Positions 43,567 through 56,678 of a DNA stretch of 64,000 nucleotides are shown in pieces. The stretch's first letter is position 1, and the number at the start of each line of letters is the position of its first letter. Source of the DNA: Janibacter sp. Soil728 (GTDB lineage Bacteria; Actinomycetota; Actinomycetes; Actinomycetales; Dermatophilaceae); contig NZ_LMRZ01000003.1 in NCBI RefSeq assembly GCF_001428305.1, forward strand, positions 444,225-508,224, in the 5' to 3' direction. The notes under the pieces were generated by a model that worked only from the letters and a program-made list of their open reading frames with translations, made no database searches and was not told the origin of the DNA. Position numbers and translations under genes: made by a program.

Positions 43567-44570
43567 TCAGGCGCGGACGGTGCGCGTGACGATGTAGCTG
43601 CGGTCACGCACGAGGACGTCGGTGGGGCCGAGGTCTCGCAGACGCTGCAGATAGGGCAGGTGCGCGTTGTACACCAGCACCAGCTCACCACCGGGCACGA
43701 GGACCCGAGCCGCGTCGTCGATCATCTCCAGCGTGGGCGTCGAGTCCTTGGCGGTGCCGACGTGGAAGGGCGGGTTGCTCACGATGGCGCCCACGGAGGC
43801 ATCCGCCAGCTCGGTCAGACCGTCCGTGCGTCGCACGTCGAGCGCGCCTCTCGTCGTCGCCCTGGTCGAGGCCACCGCTGCAGACGACACGTCCAGCGCG
43901 ACCACATCGGCAAAGCGACGGGCCAGGAGCGCGGCGAGGATGCCGGTGCCGCAGCCGAGGTCGATGACCGTGGCGTCGGTGTCGCCGAGCCGGTCCAGCT
44001 GGCTGACGAGCAGGGCCGTCCCGGCGTCGACGCGCGTACCGGCGAAGGCCGCGCCGTGCGCGTGCACGGTCAGGTCGAGGCCGTCGTGGTGGCGTGAGCG
44101 CGGCCAGTTCTGCTCGACCGCTCGCGGGCCCACGGCGTGCAGGACGCGTGACTTCTGCCGACCGAGGCTGGCGCTCACCTGCTCGAAGCTCACGGCGAGC
44201 ACGTCATTCATCGATCGGGTCATGTGCTTGACCCGTCCACCGGCAACGACCCGGACGTCCGGTGCGCCCACCACCGCGGCGGTGCGGGCGATCTCGTCGA
44301 GGGCATCGAGGGACGCGGGCAGGCGCAGCACCACGAGGTGGGCACCCGTGAGAGCCGTGACGAGATCGGACGCCACGTCGACTCCAGTGGCGGCCACTCG
44401 TCGCTCGCTGACGAGGCTGTCGCTGTGGGCCACGACGTCGGCCCCGGCCAGCTCGGCCACCGCTGCGGCCAGCGCACCGTGATCGTCACCGATCACCGCG
44501 GTCCGCCCCGAAGGGAGGTCCCCGAGCTCGTCGATCAGCAGCCGGTCCACGGGGTCGGGATCGGGACCCA

Positions 44571-44571
<1 letters not shown>
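43567..44571 (-). CDS. Class I SAM methyltransferase, RsmC/RlmG-like
   Basis: A 334-residue protein with a divergent N-terminal copy of the fold (about 1-150) and a catalytic C-terminal Rossmann domain: VIDLGCGTGILA near 202 binds S-adenosylmethionine and IVSNPPFHVG near 261 is the NPPF motif of guanine/adenine N-methyltransferases. The two-domain plan is that of RsmC and RlmG, 16S/23S guanine-N2 methyltransferases. Its ATG shares a base with the helicase stop (TGATG), so they are coupled, which fits a joint role in ribosome assembly. Confidence 0.85.
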
Positions 44572-46322
<1,751 letters not shown>

Positions 46323-46329
46323 ACCCCCG

Positions 46330-46335
46330 ACGGTA
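46330..46335 (-). promoter_or_regulatory. Candidate -10 element of the helicase gene
   Basis: TACCGT on the minus strand, seven bases before GTG 46322. Confidence 0.4.
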
Positions 46336-46377
46336 GTCGTGCAGACCACCTCCCGGCGACAGCGCCACGTGTGTCCC

Positions 46378-46854
46378 TCAACGCCCCCGCACCAGATCGA
46401 CGCTCAGATCGACATGTCCGAGGTGCTGGAAGAGCTCTTCGACGACGTGGAGCGCGACGAAACCCTGCGTGATCGGCTCGGGGTCGCCCTCCTCCCAGCC
46501 ATCGGGTCCGCGCGGGACCTCGTCGGCCTCGAAGTCGGCGAGATCCTCCACCCAGCGCCGTCGCTGCGCGGCGACGATCGCCTCGAGCTGGTCGAGAGTG
46601 CCCGCCGCGGTGAACTCCGCCGACCGGTCCCGGGAGATCGATCGACCGGCGATCGTCTCGCCGCCCCACCGCTCCATCACACCGCAGCAGTGGACGATCA
46701 GGGCGTAGACGCTGTTGGCCCCCTCGACCTCGGGCTGGCGGCACAGCAGCTCGGCTCCCCCGACCTCGTCCAGCTCGTCCGCCCGCGCGAGCAGCTTGGC
46801 CAGGGCGGAGTCGATGTACCACTGCAGGGTGGCGCGCGTGATGCCGGCGGTCAT
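46378..46854 (-). CDS. DinB-like (DUF664) family protein
   Basis: A 158-residue four-helix-bundle protein. The helix pattern LQWYIDSALAKLLARADEL, a central VHCCGVMERWGGETIAG with the first metal-type His, and QGFVALHVVEELFQHLGHVDL near 135 with two more His residues fit the DinB/DUF664 metal-binding fold. Some members are mycothiol- or bacillithiol-dependent transferases; activity here is not known. ATG 46854 overlaps the stop of the upstream gene (ATGA) and has a GGAG site. Confidence 0.8.
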   Translation of the reverse strand: MTAGITRATLQWYIDSALAKLLARADELDEVGGAELLCRQPEVEGANSVYALIVHCCGVMERWGGETIAGRSISRDRSAEFTAAGTLDQLEAIVAAQRRRWVEDLADFEADEVPRGPDGWEEGDPEPITQGFVALHVVEELFQHLGHVDLSVDLVRGR

Positions 46855-47489
46855 GACCTGCTCCCTTCGGCCGGCACCCGGGTGAAGATGCCCGGGCCGT
46901 CGTCCGTCGCCAGCCGCGCACGCAGCGCCGGGTTGCGGTGCAGCCGTCGAAGCGCCTCCAGCGTGGCTCGCGGCTCGACGTCGAGGTGCCGCGCCTCGTA
47001 GAGCGTGATCGTCCGTCCCTCGACGCTCACGCAGGCGTTGTCGATCGGACGCAGGTGTCCCTGTCGCTGCTCCTGGGTGGCCAGGACCGCGTCGACGAGC
47101 GTCCACTGCACCTGCACCCGATCCGCCACGAGCCAGGTCGGGGTCACCCCGATCTGTCCCGGCTCACGTCGCCGCCTGAGCGACTCGCGGGTCGCGAGCG
47201 CGAAGAGCCAGGCGAAGAGCAGCAGGACGGCGAACCCGGCGACGAGGGACACCGGCCCCGCTGTCGTCCCACCACGCACGAGGCGCACCGCGCCGGCCAC
47301 GAGAGCGGCCACGATGGCGATGGTGAGCAGCCCGAAGAGCGGGACGGCCCACCACGGCGGTGGGCGCAGCGGCAGCGCGACCCCGCGCTCCCCCTCCCAC
47401 TCACAGGTGAGGGGCACCCCCTTCGTCCGGTAGTGCCGACTCGACCAGACCGCGAGCGGACTGCCGAAGGGAGAGTCCGACGCCGGCAC
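46851..47489 (-). CDS. Membrane protein, possible PH-like domain
   Basis: A 212-residue protein with two adjacent membrane segments (about 48-70 and 79-101) followed by a cytoplasmic domain. The order 'WLVADRVQVQWTLVDAV ... RTITLYEARHLDVE' resembles bacterial PH-like domains that follow membrane pairs, though I cannot confirm that by eye. GTG 47489 is the best start after the ligA stop at 47504; the ATGA overlap with the DinB-like gene shows co-translation. Function unknown. Confidence 0.65.
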   Translation of the reverse strand: MPASDSPFGSPLAVWSSRHYRTKGVPLTCEWEGERGVALPLRPPPWWAVPLFGLLTIAIVAALVAGAVRLVRGGTTAGPVSLVAGFAVLLLFAWLFALATRESLRRRREPGQIGVTPTWLVADRVQVQWTLVDAVLATQEQRQGHLRPIDNACVSVEGRTITLYEARHLDVEPRATLEALRRLHRNPALRARLATDDGPGIFTRVPAEGSRS

Positions 47490-47503
47490 CCCATCGGCGC
47501 CGG

Positions 47504-49735
<2,232 letters not shown>

Positions 49736-51376
49736 TCAGCGGGCCTCGGCCCAGCGAGCGAGCTCTCGCTTGGACCGGATCCCCAGCTTGTCCCGCAGCC
49801 GCTGGAGGTGGTTGCGCGCGGTGCCGACGCTGATGCCCAGCTCGGCCGCGATCTCCTTGGACGTGAGGCCCTGGGCGGCCCGCTGCGCAACTTCGGACTC
49901 GCGCGGAGTGAGCCCTCCGTTGACGGAGTACCGCTGGCTGTCCGGGATGGTCGCCGTGCCCGGCGCTCGTCGCACCCGCCGCTCGCGCAGCAGCGATGCG
50001 AGCGTGCGCTCCGCGTCCGTGCCCGACAGCAGGTCGATCGCCGACCGGTGGGCCGTCAGCGACTCGCTGCCGGAGGGTGCGACGCGCGAGGCCCTGCGCA
50101 TGGCCTCGGCGGCCGGCAGCACCTCCCCTCGCTGGGCGTACCGTCGGGCGATGTCGAGGTAGGCGGGGTACGGGTCGTGCCGCCCCAGGAGCGTCTCGGT
50201 GAAGTCGCGCTGGATCGCCGCGCGCTCACCGACGGGCCAGAAGTCCCACATGTCCGCCAGCGTCTCAGCCGCCTCCTCGGGCGCGTGTCTGGCGAGCGCG
50301 AGCGCCAAGCCGTCCCAGGCCAGTGCGGGACGGCTGGGAGCCAACCGGCGCAGCGCCGGGCCGAGGTCGCGGTGCGGCCGAGGCTCCCTCCGCGCGGCCC
50401 GCAGGTCCGCCTGGACGACCCGGCCCAGCCACCCGGTCAGCATGCTCACCTGCTCCTGGGCCTCGACCTCCTCGGTGAGGTCCTCACGCGGGACGTACCG
50501 TCCGACCTCGACCGTGGCCGCGGACCGCAGCAGGGTGACGAGGGATGTCAGCTCCTCGGCGCGCCCCGAGATCGAGTCGAGGACCTCGAGGGCGGCTCGG
50601 TGTCGGCAGCGATGGATCAGGGCCGCGGCGCGGGTCGCCTGCAGCAACCCCCGGTGCCGACTCCCGAGGAAGCGGATCTCGGCCACATCGGCCATGGCCG
50701 CGGCCTCGTCGTACTCACCGAGCCCGAGAAGGATGAGAGCGTGGTTGACAAGGGCGTTGCCGCACCAGGTCACCATGCTGGGGTTCTCGACGTCCGCCCG
50801 GTCCCACACGGATCGAAAGGAGTCGCTCGCCTCGTCGATGCGGCCGCCGTAGGCCAGGACCGCGCCCCGGACAGCCGCCGAGCGCTGCACGATCGCCTCG
50901 TCGCCCAGCTGGCGCCCGAGGGACTCGGCCGCATCGCACAGACGCAGCCGGTGGTCCAGGCCCGGGAGCAGGGTGACGCTCGGGAAGGCGAGGCCGAGCA
51001 TGGCGCTCGCCCGTCCCTGGTCGTCGCCGGCGATCGTCAGCTCGGCCAGTCCCTCTCGCCCCCTGATCTCCTTCTCCCGCGGGACGAGCAGGGCCATGTC
51101 GGTGAGGACCTTGCCCCGCGTTGTCGCGCTCAGTGGTTCGGTCAGGAGGGGTCCGACCACCTCGAGCGCGCGGTCCCGCTCGCCCGTCCAGTGGGACACC
51201 GTCAACAGGGTCGACACCAGGGGCACGACGTCGGCGTCAGTCCGGCCCGGGGTACGCAGCGCACCAGCGATGAGGTCCGTGGCTCCCCCAGCGTCGGCTC
51301 GCATGGCCAGGGCGAGGGCGGACCGACACACCTCTTCGACCCATGCGCTCGACGTGGCGACGCCCGGTTGTTCCAT
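49736..51376 (-). CDS. LuxR-type regulator with long helical repeat region
   Basis: A 546-residue protein. The last about 65 residues are a LuxR/NarL helix-turn-helix (GLTPRESEVAQRAAQGLTSKEIAAELGIS, quoted partly: LTPRESEVAQRAAQGL). The first 450 residues are alanine-rich helices of TPR-like spacing (GEYDEAAAMADVAEIRFLG, RCRHRAALEVLD), as in MalT/LAL-type regulators, but no N-terminal Walker A ATPase is present. It is divergent from the zinc peptidase gene with 129 bases between, so that gene is a candidate target. TATGGT lies six bases before ATG 51376. Confidence 0.82.
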   Translation of the reverse strand: MEQPGVATSSAWVEEVCRSALALAMRADAGGATDLIAGALRTPGRTDADVVPLVSTLLTVSHWTGERDRALEVVGPLLTEPLSATTRGKVLTDMALLVPREKEIRGREGLAELTIAGDDQGRASAMLGLAFPSVTLLPGLDHRLRLCDAAESLGRQLGDEAIVQRSAAVRGAVLAYGGRIDEASDSFRSVWDRADVENPSMVTWCGNALVNHALILLGLGEYDEAAAMADVAEIRFLGSRHRGLLQATRAAALIHRCRHRAALEVLDSISGRAEELTSLVTLLRSAATVEVGRYVPREDLTEEVEAQEQVSMLTGWLGRVVQADLRAARREPRPHRDLGPALRRLAPSRPALAWDGLALALARHAPEEAAETLADMWDFWPVGERAAIQRDFTETLLGRHDPYPAYLDIARRYAQRGEVLPAAEAMRRASRVAPSGSESLTAHRSAIDLLSGTDAERTLASLLRERRVRRAPGTATIPDSQRYSVNGGLTPRESEVAQRAAQGLTSKEIAAELGISVGTARNHLQRLRDKLGIRSKRELARWAEAR

Positions 51377-51382
51377 GCACCA

Positions 51383-51388
51383 ACCATA
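51383..51388 (-). promoter_or_regulatory. Candidate -10 element of the LuxR-type regulator gene
   Basis: TATGGT on the minus strand, six bases before ATG 51376, in the shared divergent promoter region. Confidence 0.4.
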
Positions 51389-51505
51389 TGTGCAGTTCTT
51401 GCACTGTGCTCGTCGTCACACTCGCGGAAGCATGCTGTCACCGCCACCCCGGCGGTGAGGGCGCCCAAGTGGGCCCGATGACACCCGTTAGGGAGAGCAC
51501 CACGC

Positions 51506-52765
51506 ATGAAACTCCGTCGTTCCTCAGCCGCCTTGGTCGTTGCCTGCACGTCCATCGGGATGCTGGCCACCGCGCCCGCAATCGCCACCACCGCGCAGAC
51601 CCCTGCCGCGCAGACCGCTACGGCCACCCCGGGTGACACGCTCCAGCAGCGTCTCGATGCCATCCTCGCCTCGCCGACCGTCTCCGACGAGGTCAAGGCG
51701 AAGGTCCGTGAGATCTCGGCGCTGCTGCCGAGCGACTTCAGCGAGCAGATGGCCACGACACGTGCTCGCCTCGGTGTGGGTGACACGCAGTGGTCGCAGA
51801 TTGCCGCGAGCGCCATCGACCCTGACGACTACGAGTGCTCCGACACACAGCTCAGAGACTGGATGAGGGGGCAGACAAGTGACTGGGGCTTCGCAGAGGT
51901 GCTGATCTACTCGTTCATGCCGTGGAGCGACTTCGTGACGTACGACGCGCTGGTGTACGGGTCGGAGTCGAAGACCGCCACCTTCGGGAGCGACGGCGAG
52001 TACACCAACCTGCTGCGGAGCCAGATGAAGGACCTGCGGGACTTCTGGGACGTCCCGGGTCAGGACATCGAGCTGATTCCGATGCACGGTGGGGACGTCT
52101 TCGCCGACCAGGAGCGGTTCGCCCGGGTGCTGACCTTCGCGTTCTCGGGCGACCCGGACGAGCCGATCGAACCGGAGGTGCGCGAACTCGCCGGGCTCCT
52201 CATCGACCTGCTTGACGTGGCGCCCGGCCTGAGCGACGGCAACCATCCCATCTTCAGCTTCAACGCCTTCGCCTTCGACCCTCAGGACACCGGCCTGGAC
52301 GTCTCCAAGCGCATCATCATGGGTGACGGGATCATGGAGGGGATGACGGGCGTCGGCGTCGGCCCGAAGGTCGGACCGCGTTCGATCCTGGCTCACGAGT
52401 ACGGCCACCAGGTGCAGTACGCCCACAACCTTTTCGAGTCCGACCTCACCGGCCCCGAGGCCACCCGGCGCACCGAGTTGATGGCCGACGCCTACGGCGC
52501 CTACTTCCTCGTCCACGCCCGCGGCGAGGCCCTCAACCAGAAGAGGACCCTCGACGGACTCCGGGCCTCCTACCTGGTCGGTGACTGCGGCTTCACCAAC
52601 CCCGGCCACCACGGCACGCCCAACCAGCGCGCTGGCGCAGCGAGCTGGGCGGTCAAGCAGGTCAACAGTGCGCCGGATCAGGGCCACATCCTGCCGACGC
52701 TGACCTACGCCGATCGCTTCGACGCAGCACTCCCCATGATCACGGCACCCGACGCCGAAGAGTGA
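51506..52765 (+). CDS. Secreted zinc metallopeptidase (HExxH)
   Basis: A 419-residue exported protein: signal peptide with an ATAPAIA cleavage region near 22-29, a helical pro-like region (about 40-110), then a peptidase domain. The zinc motif HEYGH is at 297-301 in ILAHEYGHQVQYAHN; ELMADAYGAYF near 330 supplies the third ligand. This resembles neutral zinc peptidases of the YpfJ group, but the N-terminal region is unfamiliar. Substrate unknown. It has an AGGGAG ribosome binding site and is divergent from the LuxR-type regulator. A terminator-like inverted repeat follows. Confidence 0.82.
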   Translation: MKLRRSSAALVVACTSIGMLATAPAIATTAQTPAAQTATATPGDTLQQRLDAILASPTVSDEVKAKVREISALLPSDFSEQMATTRARLGVGDTQWSQIAASAIDPDDYECSDTQLRDWMRGQTSDWGFAEVLIYSFMPWSDFVTYDALVYGSESKTATFGSDGEYTNLLRSQMKDLRDFWDVPGQDIELIPMHGGDVFADQERFARVLTFAFSGDPDEPIEPEVRELAGLLIDLLDVAPGLSDGNHPIFSFNAFAFDPQDTGLDVSKRIIMGDGIMEGMTGVGVGPKVGPRSILAHEYGHQVQYAHNLFESDLTGPEATRRTELMADAYGAYFLVHARGEALNQKRTLDGLRASYLVGDCGFTNPGHHGTPNQRAGAASWAVKQVNSAPDQGHILPTLTYADRFDAALPMITAPDAEE

Positions 52766-52786
52766 CTCCGCGCTCCTGAGCGCCGC

Positions 52787-52827
52787 CTGTCATGCTCTCG
52801 GACCTGATCGGTCCGGGAGCATGACAG
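52787..52827 (+). terminator. Terminator-like hairpin after the zinc peptidase gene
   Basis: CTGTCATGCTCTCGGACC and GGTCCGGGAGCATGACAG pair over 18 bases with one mismatch and a 5-base loop, between two same-strand genes. Confidence 0.75.
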
Positions 52828-52905
52828 CGTGCCCCCCTTCCACTCCTGAGGTCTGCCGTGAGAGATTGCCCTCACACCCGCTGGCCTACCGAGGAGTAGT
52901 CGACG

Positions 52906-54405
52906 ATGACCAACCTGGCGACCAATCTGGTCACCACCGCCCAGAACCACCCTGACTCGGTGGCCATCAAGCTCGACGACGCGGAGCTGACCTACGCGCA
53001 GCTGCACGGTCTCGCGGCCAAGGCGGCCGGCGCCCTGCGCGCTGCCGGTCTGCAGCCGGGCGATCGCGTCTCCCTGATCCTGCCCAATGTCCCGGCCTTC
53101 CCCGTCCTCTTCTACGGGACGCTGCTCGCCGGCGGCATCGTCGTGCCGATGAACCCGCTGCTCAAGGGCCAGGAGATCGAGTACTTCTACAACGACTCCG
53201 GCGCGAAGTTCTCCTTCGTCTGGGGCGACTTCGCTGCCGAGGCGCACATCGGGGCCGAGGGCACCTCGACCACGGTCATCACCTCAGGCCCGGTCGGCCC
53301 GAGCGAGGAGGACCTGCCGGCGGGCGAGCCGATCGCGACGCCACTCGAGCGTGCCGGCGACGACACCGCGGTCATCCTCTACACGTCCGGCACGACCGGA
53401 CGCCCCAAGGGCGCCGAGCTCACGCACGACAACCTCGACCTCAACGCCAAGCGGTCGGCCGAGGACATCATCAAGATCGCCCCCGGTGACGTCATCATGG
53501 GCTGCCTGCCGCTCTTCCACGTCTTCGGGCTGACCTGCGGGCTCGGCGCGGCCGTGCGCAGCGGCGCGACCCTGACGCTCGTCCCGCGCTTCGAGCCGGG
53601 CAAGGCCCTGGAGGTCATCGCCCGCGACAAGGTGACGATCTTCGAGGGCGTGCCGACGATGTACGGCGCGATGCTCCACCACCCGAGCGTCACCGAGACC
53701 GACACCTCGTCCCTGCGCACCTGCGTGTCGGGCGGCTCCTCGCTTCCCGGCGAGACGCTGCGCGAGTTCGAGGAGACCTTCAAGGTCAGCCTCCTCGAGG
53801 GCTACGGCCTGTCCGAGACCTCGCCCGTCGCGTCCTTCAACATGCTCGACCAGCCGACCAAGCCGGGCACCATCGGCCGCGCCATCCCCGGCTGCGAGAT
53901 GAAGCTGGTCGGGGACGACGGCAACGAGGTCGGCCCCGGCGAGGGTGTCGGCGAGATCGCGATCCGCGGCGACAACATCATGAAGGGCTACTGGGGCAAC
54001 CCCGAGGCGACCGCCGAGGCGATCCCCGACGGTTGGTTCCGCAGCGGCGACATCGCGAGCGTCGACGAGGACGGCTACTACACGATCGTCGACCGCAAGA
54101 AGGACCTCATCATCCGCGGCGGCATGAACGTCTACCCCCGCGAGGTCGAAGAGGTGCTCTACTCCCACCCCGACGTCCTCGAGTGCGCCGTCGTGGGCGT
54201 CCCGCACCCGGAGCTCGGCGAGGACATCGGCGCCGCCGTGTCCCTGCGCGAGGGCGCTGCGGCTGACACCGAGGAGATCAAGCAGTACGTCAAGGACCGG
54301 ATCGCGGCCTACAAGTACCCGCGCACCGTGTGGGTCCTCGACGAGCTGCCCAAGGGCCCGACGGGCAAGATCCTCAAGCGGGAGATCCACGCCCCGTCCG
54401 CCTGA
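52906..54405 (+). CDS. Long-chain fatty-acid-CoA ligase (AMP-binding enzyme)
   Basis: A 499-residue adenylate-forming enzyme. [17 protein letters not shown] near 155-171 is the P-loop, [10 protein letters not shown] near 295 the A5/aromatic motif, [16 protein letters not shown] near 372 and [21 protein letters not shown] near 392 the hinge (shown in short form), PTGKILKRE near 485 the catalytic lysine. Compact size suggests medium- or long-chain acids; the specificity is not fixed. Start ATG 52906 has a GAGGAG ribosome binding site. The 140-base region upstream holds the terminator. Confidence 0.92.
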   Translation: MTNLATNLVTTAQNHPDSVAIKLDDAELTYAQLHGLAAKAAGALRAAGLQPGDRVSLILPNVPAFPVLFYGTLLAGGIVVPMNPLLKGQEIEYFYNDSGAKFSFVWGDFAAEAHIGAEGTSTTVITSGPVGPSEEDLPAGEPIATPLERAGDDTAVILYTSGTTGRPKGAELTHDNLDLNAKRSAEDIIKIAPGDVIMGCLPLFHVFGLTCGLGAAVRSGATLTLVPRFEPGKALEVIARDKVTIFEGVPTMYGAMLHHPSVTETDTSSLRTCVSGGSSLPGETLREFEETFKVSLLEGYGLSETSPVASFNMLDQPTKPGTIGRAIPGCEMKLVGDDGNEVGPGEGVGEIAIRGDNIMKGYWGNPEATAEAIPDGWFRSGDIASVDEDGYYTIVDRKKDLIIRGGMNVYPREVEEVLYSHPDVLECAVVGVPHPELGEDIGAAVSLREGAAADTEEIKQYVKDRIAAYKYPRTVWVLDELPKGPTGKILKREIHAPSA

Positions 54406-54413
54406 GCGACCAC

Positions 54414-54450
54414 GCTCCTGAGGAGGTTGCGAAGCAACCGTCTCGAAGGG
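54414..54450. repeat. CTCCTCAGG-type repeat, single reversed copy
   Basis: GCTCCTGAGGAGGTTGC, then GAAGCAACCGTCTCGAAGG: the reverse complement form of the CTTCGAGACG...CTCCTCAGG motif found in tandem at 20722 and 62758. GGTTGC/GCAACC forms a short stem. Confidence 0.75.
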
Positions 54451-54454
54451 CTGT

Positions 54455-54525
54455 GCACAAGAGGTCGTCCTGGTGCATCTGATGGCTTCGTCCGCCACGG
54501 ATCGCACGAGGACGACCTCTTGTGC
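54455..54525. repeat. 17-bp perfect inverted repeat with 37-bp spacer
   Basis: GCACAAGAGGTCGTCCT (54455-54471) and AGGACGACCTCTTGTGC (54509-54525). It fills the convergent gap and ends right at the stop of the methionine synthase-like gene. It may act as a terminator or be a relic of a small mobile element. Confidence 0.8.
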
Positions 54526-55503
54526 TCACCCCACCGCCAGATCGGTGAGGGCGGCCGCCAGGTCGGTCGTCGTGCGCACCACCGACACGGCCGACGAAGG
54601 GGGGGGCCCCGCCAGTCCGCAGGTCGGCGTCACCACGAGGTCGCCCAGCGCAGCCATCGGCAGGCCGATCCGCTGCCAGGCACCGACGAGCAGGTCACGG
54701 GCGGTCCGCCAGTCACCGCCGGTCGTCGGGACGGCACCGGCCCAGAGCACGACCCCGGCCTCGACGGCCTCGGCCAGCTGCTCCCAGCGGGCCCCGTCGA
54801 TCAGGGAGATGTCGAGCGAGATCGCGCGGGCGCCGCTCTCCCGCAACAGCTGCACCGGCACCTCGCCGGCGCAGCAGTGCACGACCGTCGGCCGCTCCCC
54901 CGCCGCGGCGAGCACCTCGCGCAGCCCGTCGCGCACCTCGGCGCGGTCGACGGCCCGCAGCCGCCCGTAGCCGGACTGGGTGGGCAGACGGCCCTCGAGC
55001 ACGGCAGGCAGGCCCGGCTCGTCGATCTGGACGACGAGGTCGGCGCCGGGGACGAGCCGCTCGACGTCGGCGATGTGCGAGCGCAGTCCCTCCGCGAGCG
55101 AGCCCGCGAGGTCGCGCCGGGCACCGTGGTCGGCGACGGCTCGCTCACCGCGCGCCAGCTCGATGCTCGCGCCGAGCGTCCACGGGCCGGTGACCTGGAC
55201 CTTGAGCGGGCCGGTCCATCCGTCGTAGGCCTCGGCGAGCTCGTCGAGGTCCTCGCGCAGGAAGGCGGCGGCCCTCCCTTCGTCCTTGCCGGGACGGTCG
55301 GCGAAGCGCCACCCGTAGGGCTGGGTCTCCACGTGCAGGCCCTCGAGCAGGGCCGCCGCACGGCCGACCATGTCGGCGCCGACGCCGCGTGCCGGCAGCT
55401 CGGGCAGGTGCGGGACGCCGTCGCCGAGCAGGTCGCGGACGGCGACGACGGCCTCGCGCGGTCGCGTGCCGGGCCAGGAGCCGACGCCGGACGCGCGCGT
55501 CAC
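54526..55503 (-). CDS. Methionine synthase-like (MetE C-terminal fold) protein
   Basis: A 325-residue UROD/MetE-like barrel. The zinc ligands of cobalamin-independent methionine synthase are visible: H and C in [10 protein letters not shown] near 220, and TPTCGLAG near 303 with the final cysteine. The N-terminal half-domain of full-length MetE is absent. Short proteins of this type next to mnmA are usual in actinobacteria, where they are called methionine synthase; true activity is uncertain and a methyltransferase using another donor is possible. The GTG start overlaps the mnmA stop (GTGA), so it is co-translated. Confidence 0.82.
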   Translation of the reverse strand: MTRASGVGSWPGTRPREAVVAVRDLLGDGVPHLPELPARGVGADMVGRAAALLEGLHVETQPYGWRFADRPGKDEGRAAAFLREDLDELAEAYDGWTGPLKVQVTGPWTLGASIELARGERAVADHGARRDLAGSLAEGLRSHIADVERLVPGADLVVQIDEPGLPAVLEGRLPTQSGYGRLRAVDRAEVRDGLREVLAAAGERPTVVHCCAGEVPVQLLRESGARAISLDISLIDGARWEQLAEAVEAGVVLWAGAVPTTGGDWRTARDLLVGAWQRIGLPMAALGDLVVTPTCGLAGPPPSSAVSVVRTTTDLAAALTDLAVG

Positions 55504-56678
55504 TGAGCCCCCGCCTCGCTGGTTGAAGGTGTACGCGCTGACGATTCGTCGGCGGGTGCACCTCCACCCGGCATGGAGGGAGCACGCGCAGCGCGGCCGG
55601 CGCGGGCGATCGTGCCCGACCCGACGACCCGGGTGCCGTCGTAGAGGACGATCGACTGCCCGGGAGCGGCACCGCGCACGGCGCTGTCGAGGCGGACGAC
55701 GAGGCGCGCGTCGCTCCCTTCGCCCATCACCTCGGCGGTGGCGGGGATCTCCTCGCCGTGCGCGCGGATCTGTGCGCCGAGCCGGTGGCGGCCCGACGCC
55801 GCGGGACCGCACCAGCGCACGTGGTCGGCCTCGATCTCGTCGGCCCCGAGCAGGTCGGCGGTGCCGATGAAGACCCGGTTGGTCTCGGCCTCGACCCTGG
55901 TCACGTAGCGCGGCTGCCCGTCGAGGTCCGAGCGGTCCAGCCCGAGGCCGCGCCGCTGGCCGACCGTGAACCCGTAGGCGCCGCGGTGCCCGCCGACGAC
56001 CTCGCCGGAGCCCTCGTCGACGATCTCGCCGTCCTGCTCACCGAGGCGCTGCGTCAGCCAGCCGCGGGTGTCGCCGTCGGAGATGAAGCAGATGTCGTGG
56101 GAGTCGGGCTTCTTGGCCACGGCGAAGCCGCGCTCGGCGGCCTCCTCGCGGATCTGCGGCTTGGACGTGTCGCCGAGCGGGAAGAAGGCGCGCGCCAGCT
56201 GCTCCTCGTCGAGCACCCCGAGGACATAGGACTGGTCCTTGGCCATGTCGACGGCCCGGTGCAGCTCACGCCCGTGCGGCCCGTCGACGATCTGGGCGTA
56301 GTGGCCGGTCGCGACCGCGTCGAAGCCGAGCGCGAGCGCCTTGTCGAGCAGGGCGGCGAACTTGATCTTCTCGTTGCAGCGCAGGCAGGGGTTGGGGGTG
56401 CGGCCGGCCTGGTACTCGGCGACGAAGTCCTCGACGACGTCCCGGGCGAAGGGAGTGGCCATGTCCCACACGTAGAAGGGGATGCCGAGCCGGTCGGCGA
56501 CGCGACGCGCGTCACCGGCGTCCTCGATGGTGCAGCAGCCGCGGGCGCCCTCGCGCAGGGTCTTGGCGTTCTTGGCCAGGGCGAGGTGCACGCCGACGAC
56601 CTCGTGGCCTGCCTCGATCATCCGGGAGGCAGCGACGGCGGAGTCGACGCCCCCGCTCATGGCGGCGACGACGCGCAT
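55500..56678 (-). CDS. mnmA: tRNA-uridine 2-sulfurtransferase
   Basis: A 392-residue enzyme adding sulfur to U34 of Lys, Glu and Gln tRNAs. The P-loop [13 protein letters not shown] (5-17) binds ATP; C98 in [12 protein letters not shown] and the second catalytic cysteine in [11 protein letters not shown] near 193 form the persulfide pair. About 22 C-terminal residues (from GGGAPADE to AGAQ) are encoded within an intergenic-type repeat (55521-55569), so the protein has a repeat-derived tail and is longer than the roughly 360 usual. The ATG shares a base with the nifS stop (TGATG), as expected for sulfur transfer between the two. Confidence 0.95.
   Translation of the reverse strand: MRVVAAMSGGVDSAVAASRMIEAGHEVVGVHLALAKNAKTLREGARGCCTIEDAGDARRVADRLGIPFYVWDMATPFARDVVEDFVAEYQAGRTPNPCLRCNEKIKFAALLDKALALGFDAVATGHYAQIVDGPHGRELHRAVDMAKDQSYVLGVLDEEQLARAFFPLGDTSKPQIREEAAERGFAVAKKPDSHDICFISDGDTRGWLTQRLGEQDGEIVDEGSGEVVGGHRGAYGFTVGQRRGLGLDRSDLDGQPRYVTRVEAETNRVFIGTADLLGADEIEADHVRWCGPAASGRHRLGAQIRAHGEEIPATAEVMGEGSDARLVVRLDSAVRGAAPGQSIVLYDGTRVVGSGTIARAGRAARAPSMPGGGAPADESSARTPSTSEAGAQ
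55521..55569. repeat. GGTGGAGGT-type repeat within the mnmA 3' end
   Basis: Degenerate left arm GGTTGAAGGT (55521-55530) and right arm CACCTCCACC (55560-55569), with inner GACGATTCGTC. Same family as 13366-13479 and 24451-24497, but in coding DNA. Confidence 0.7.
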
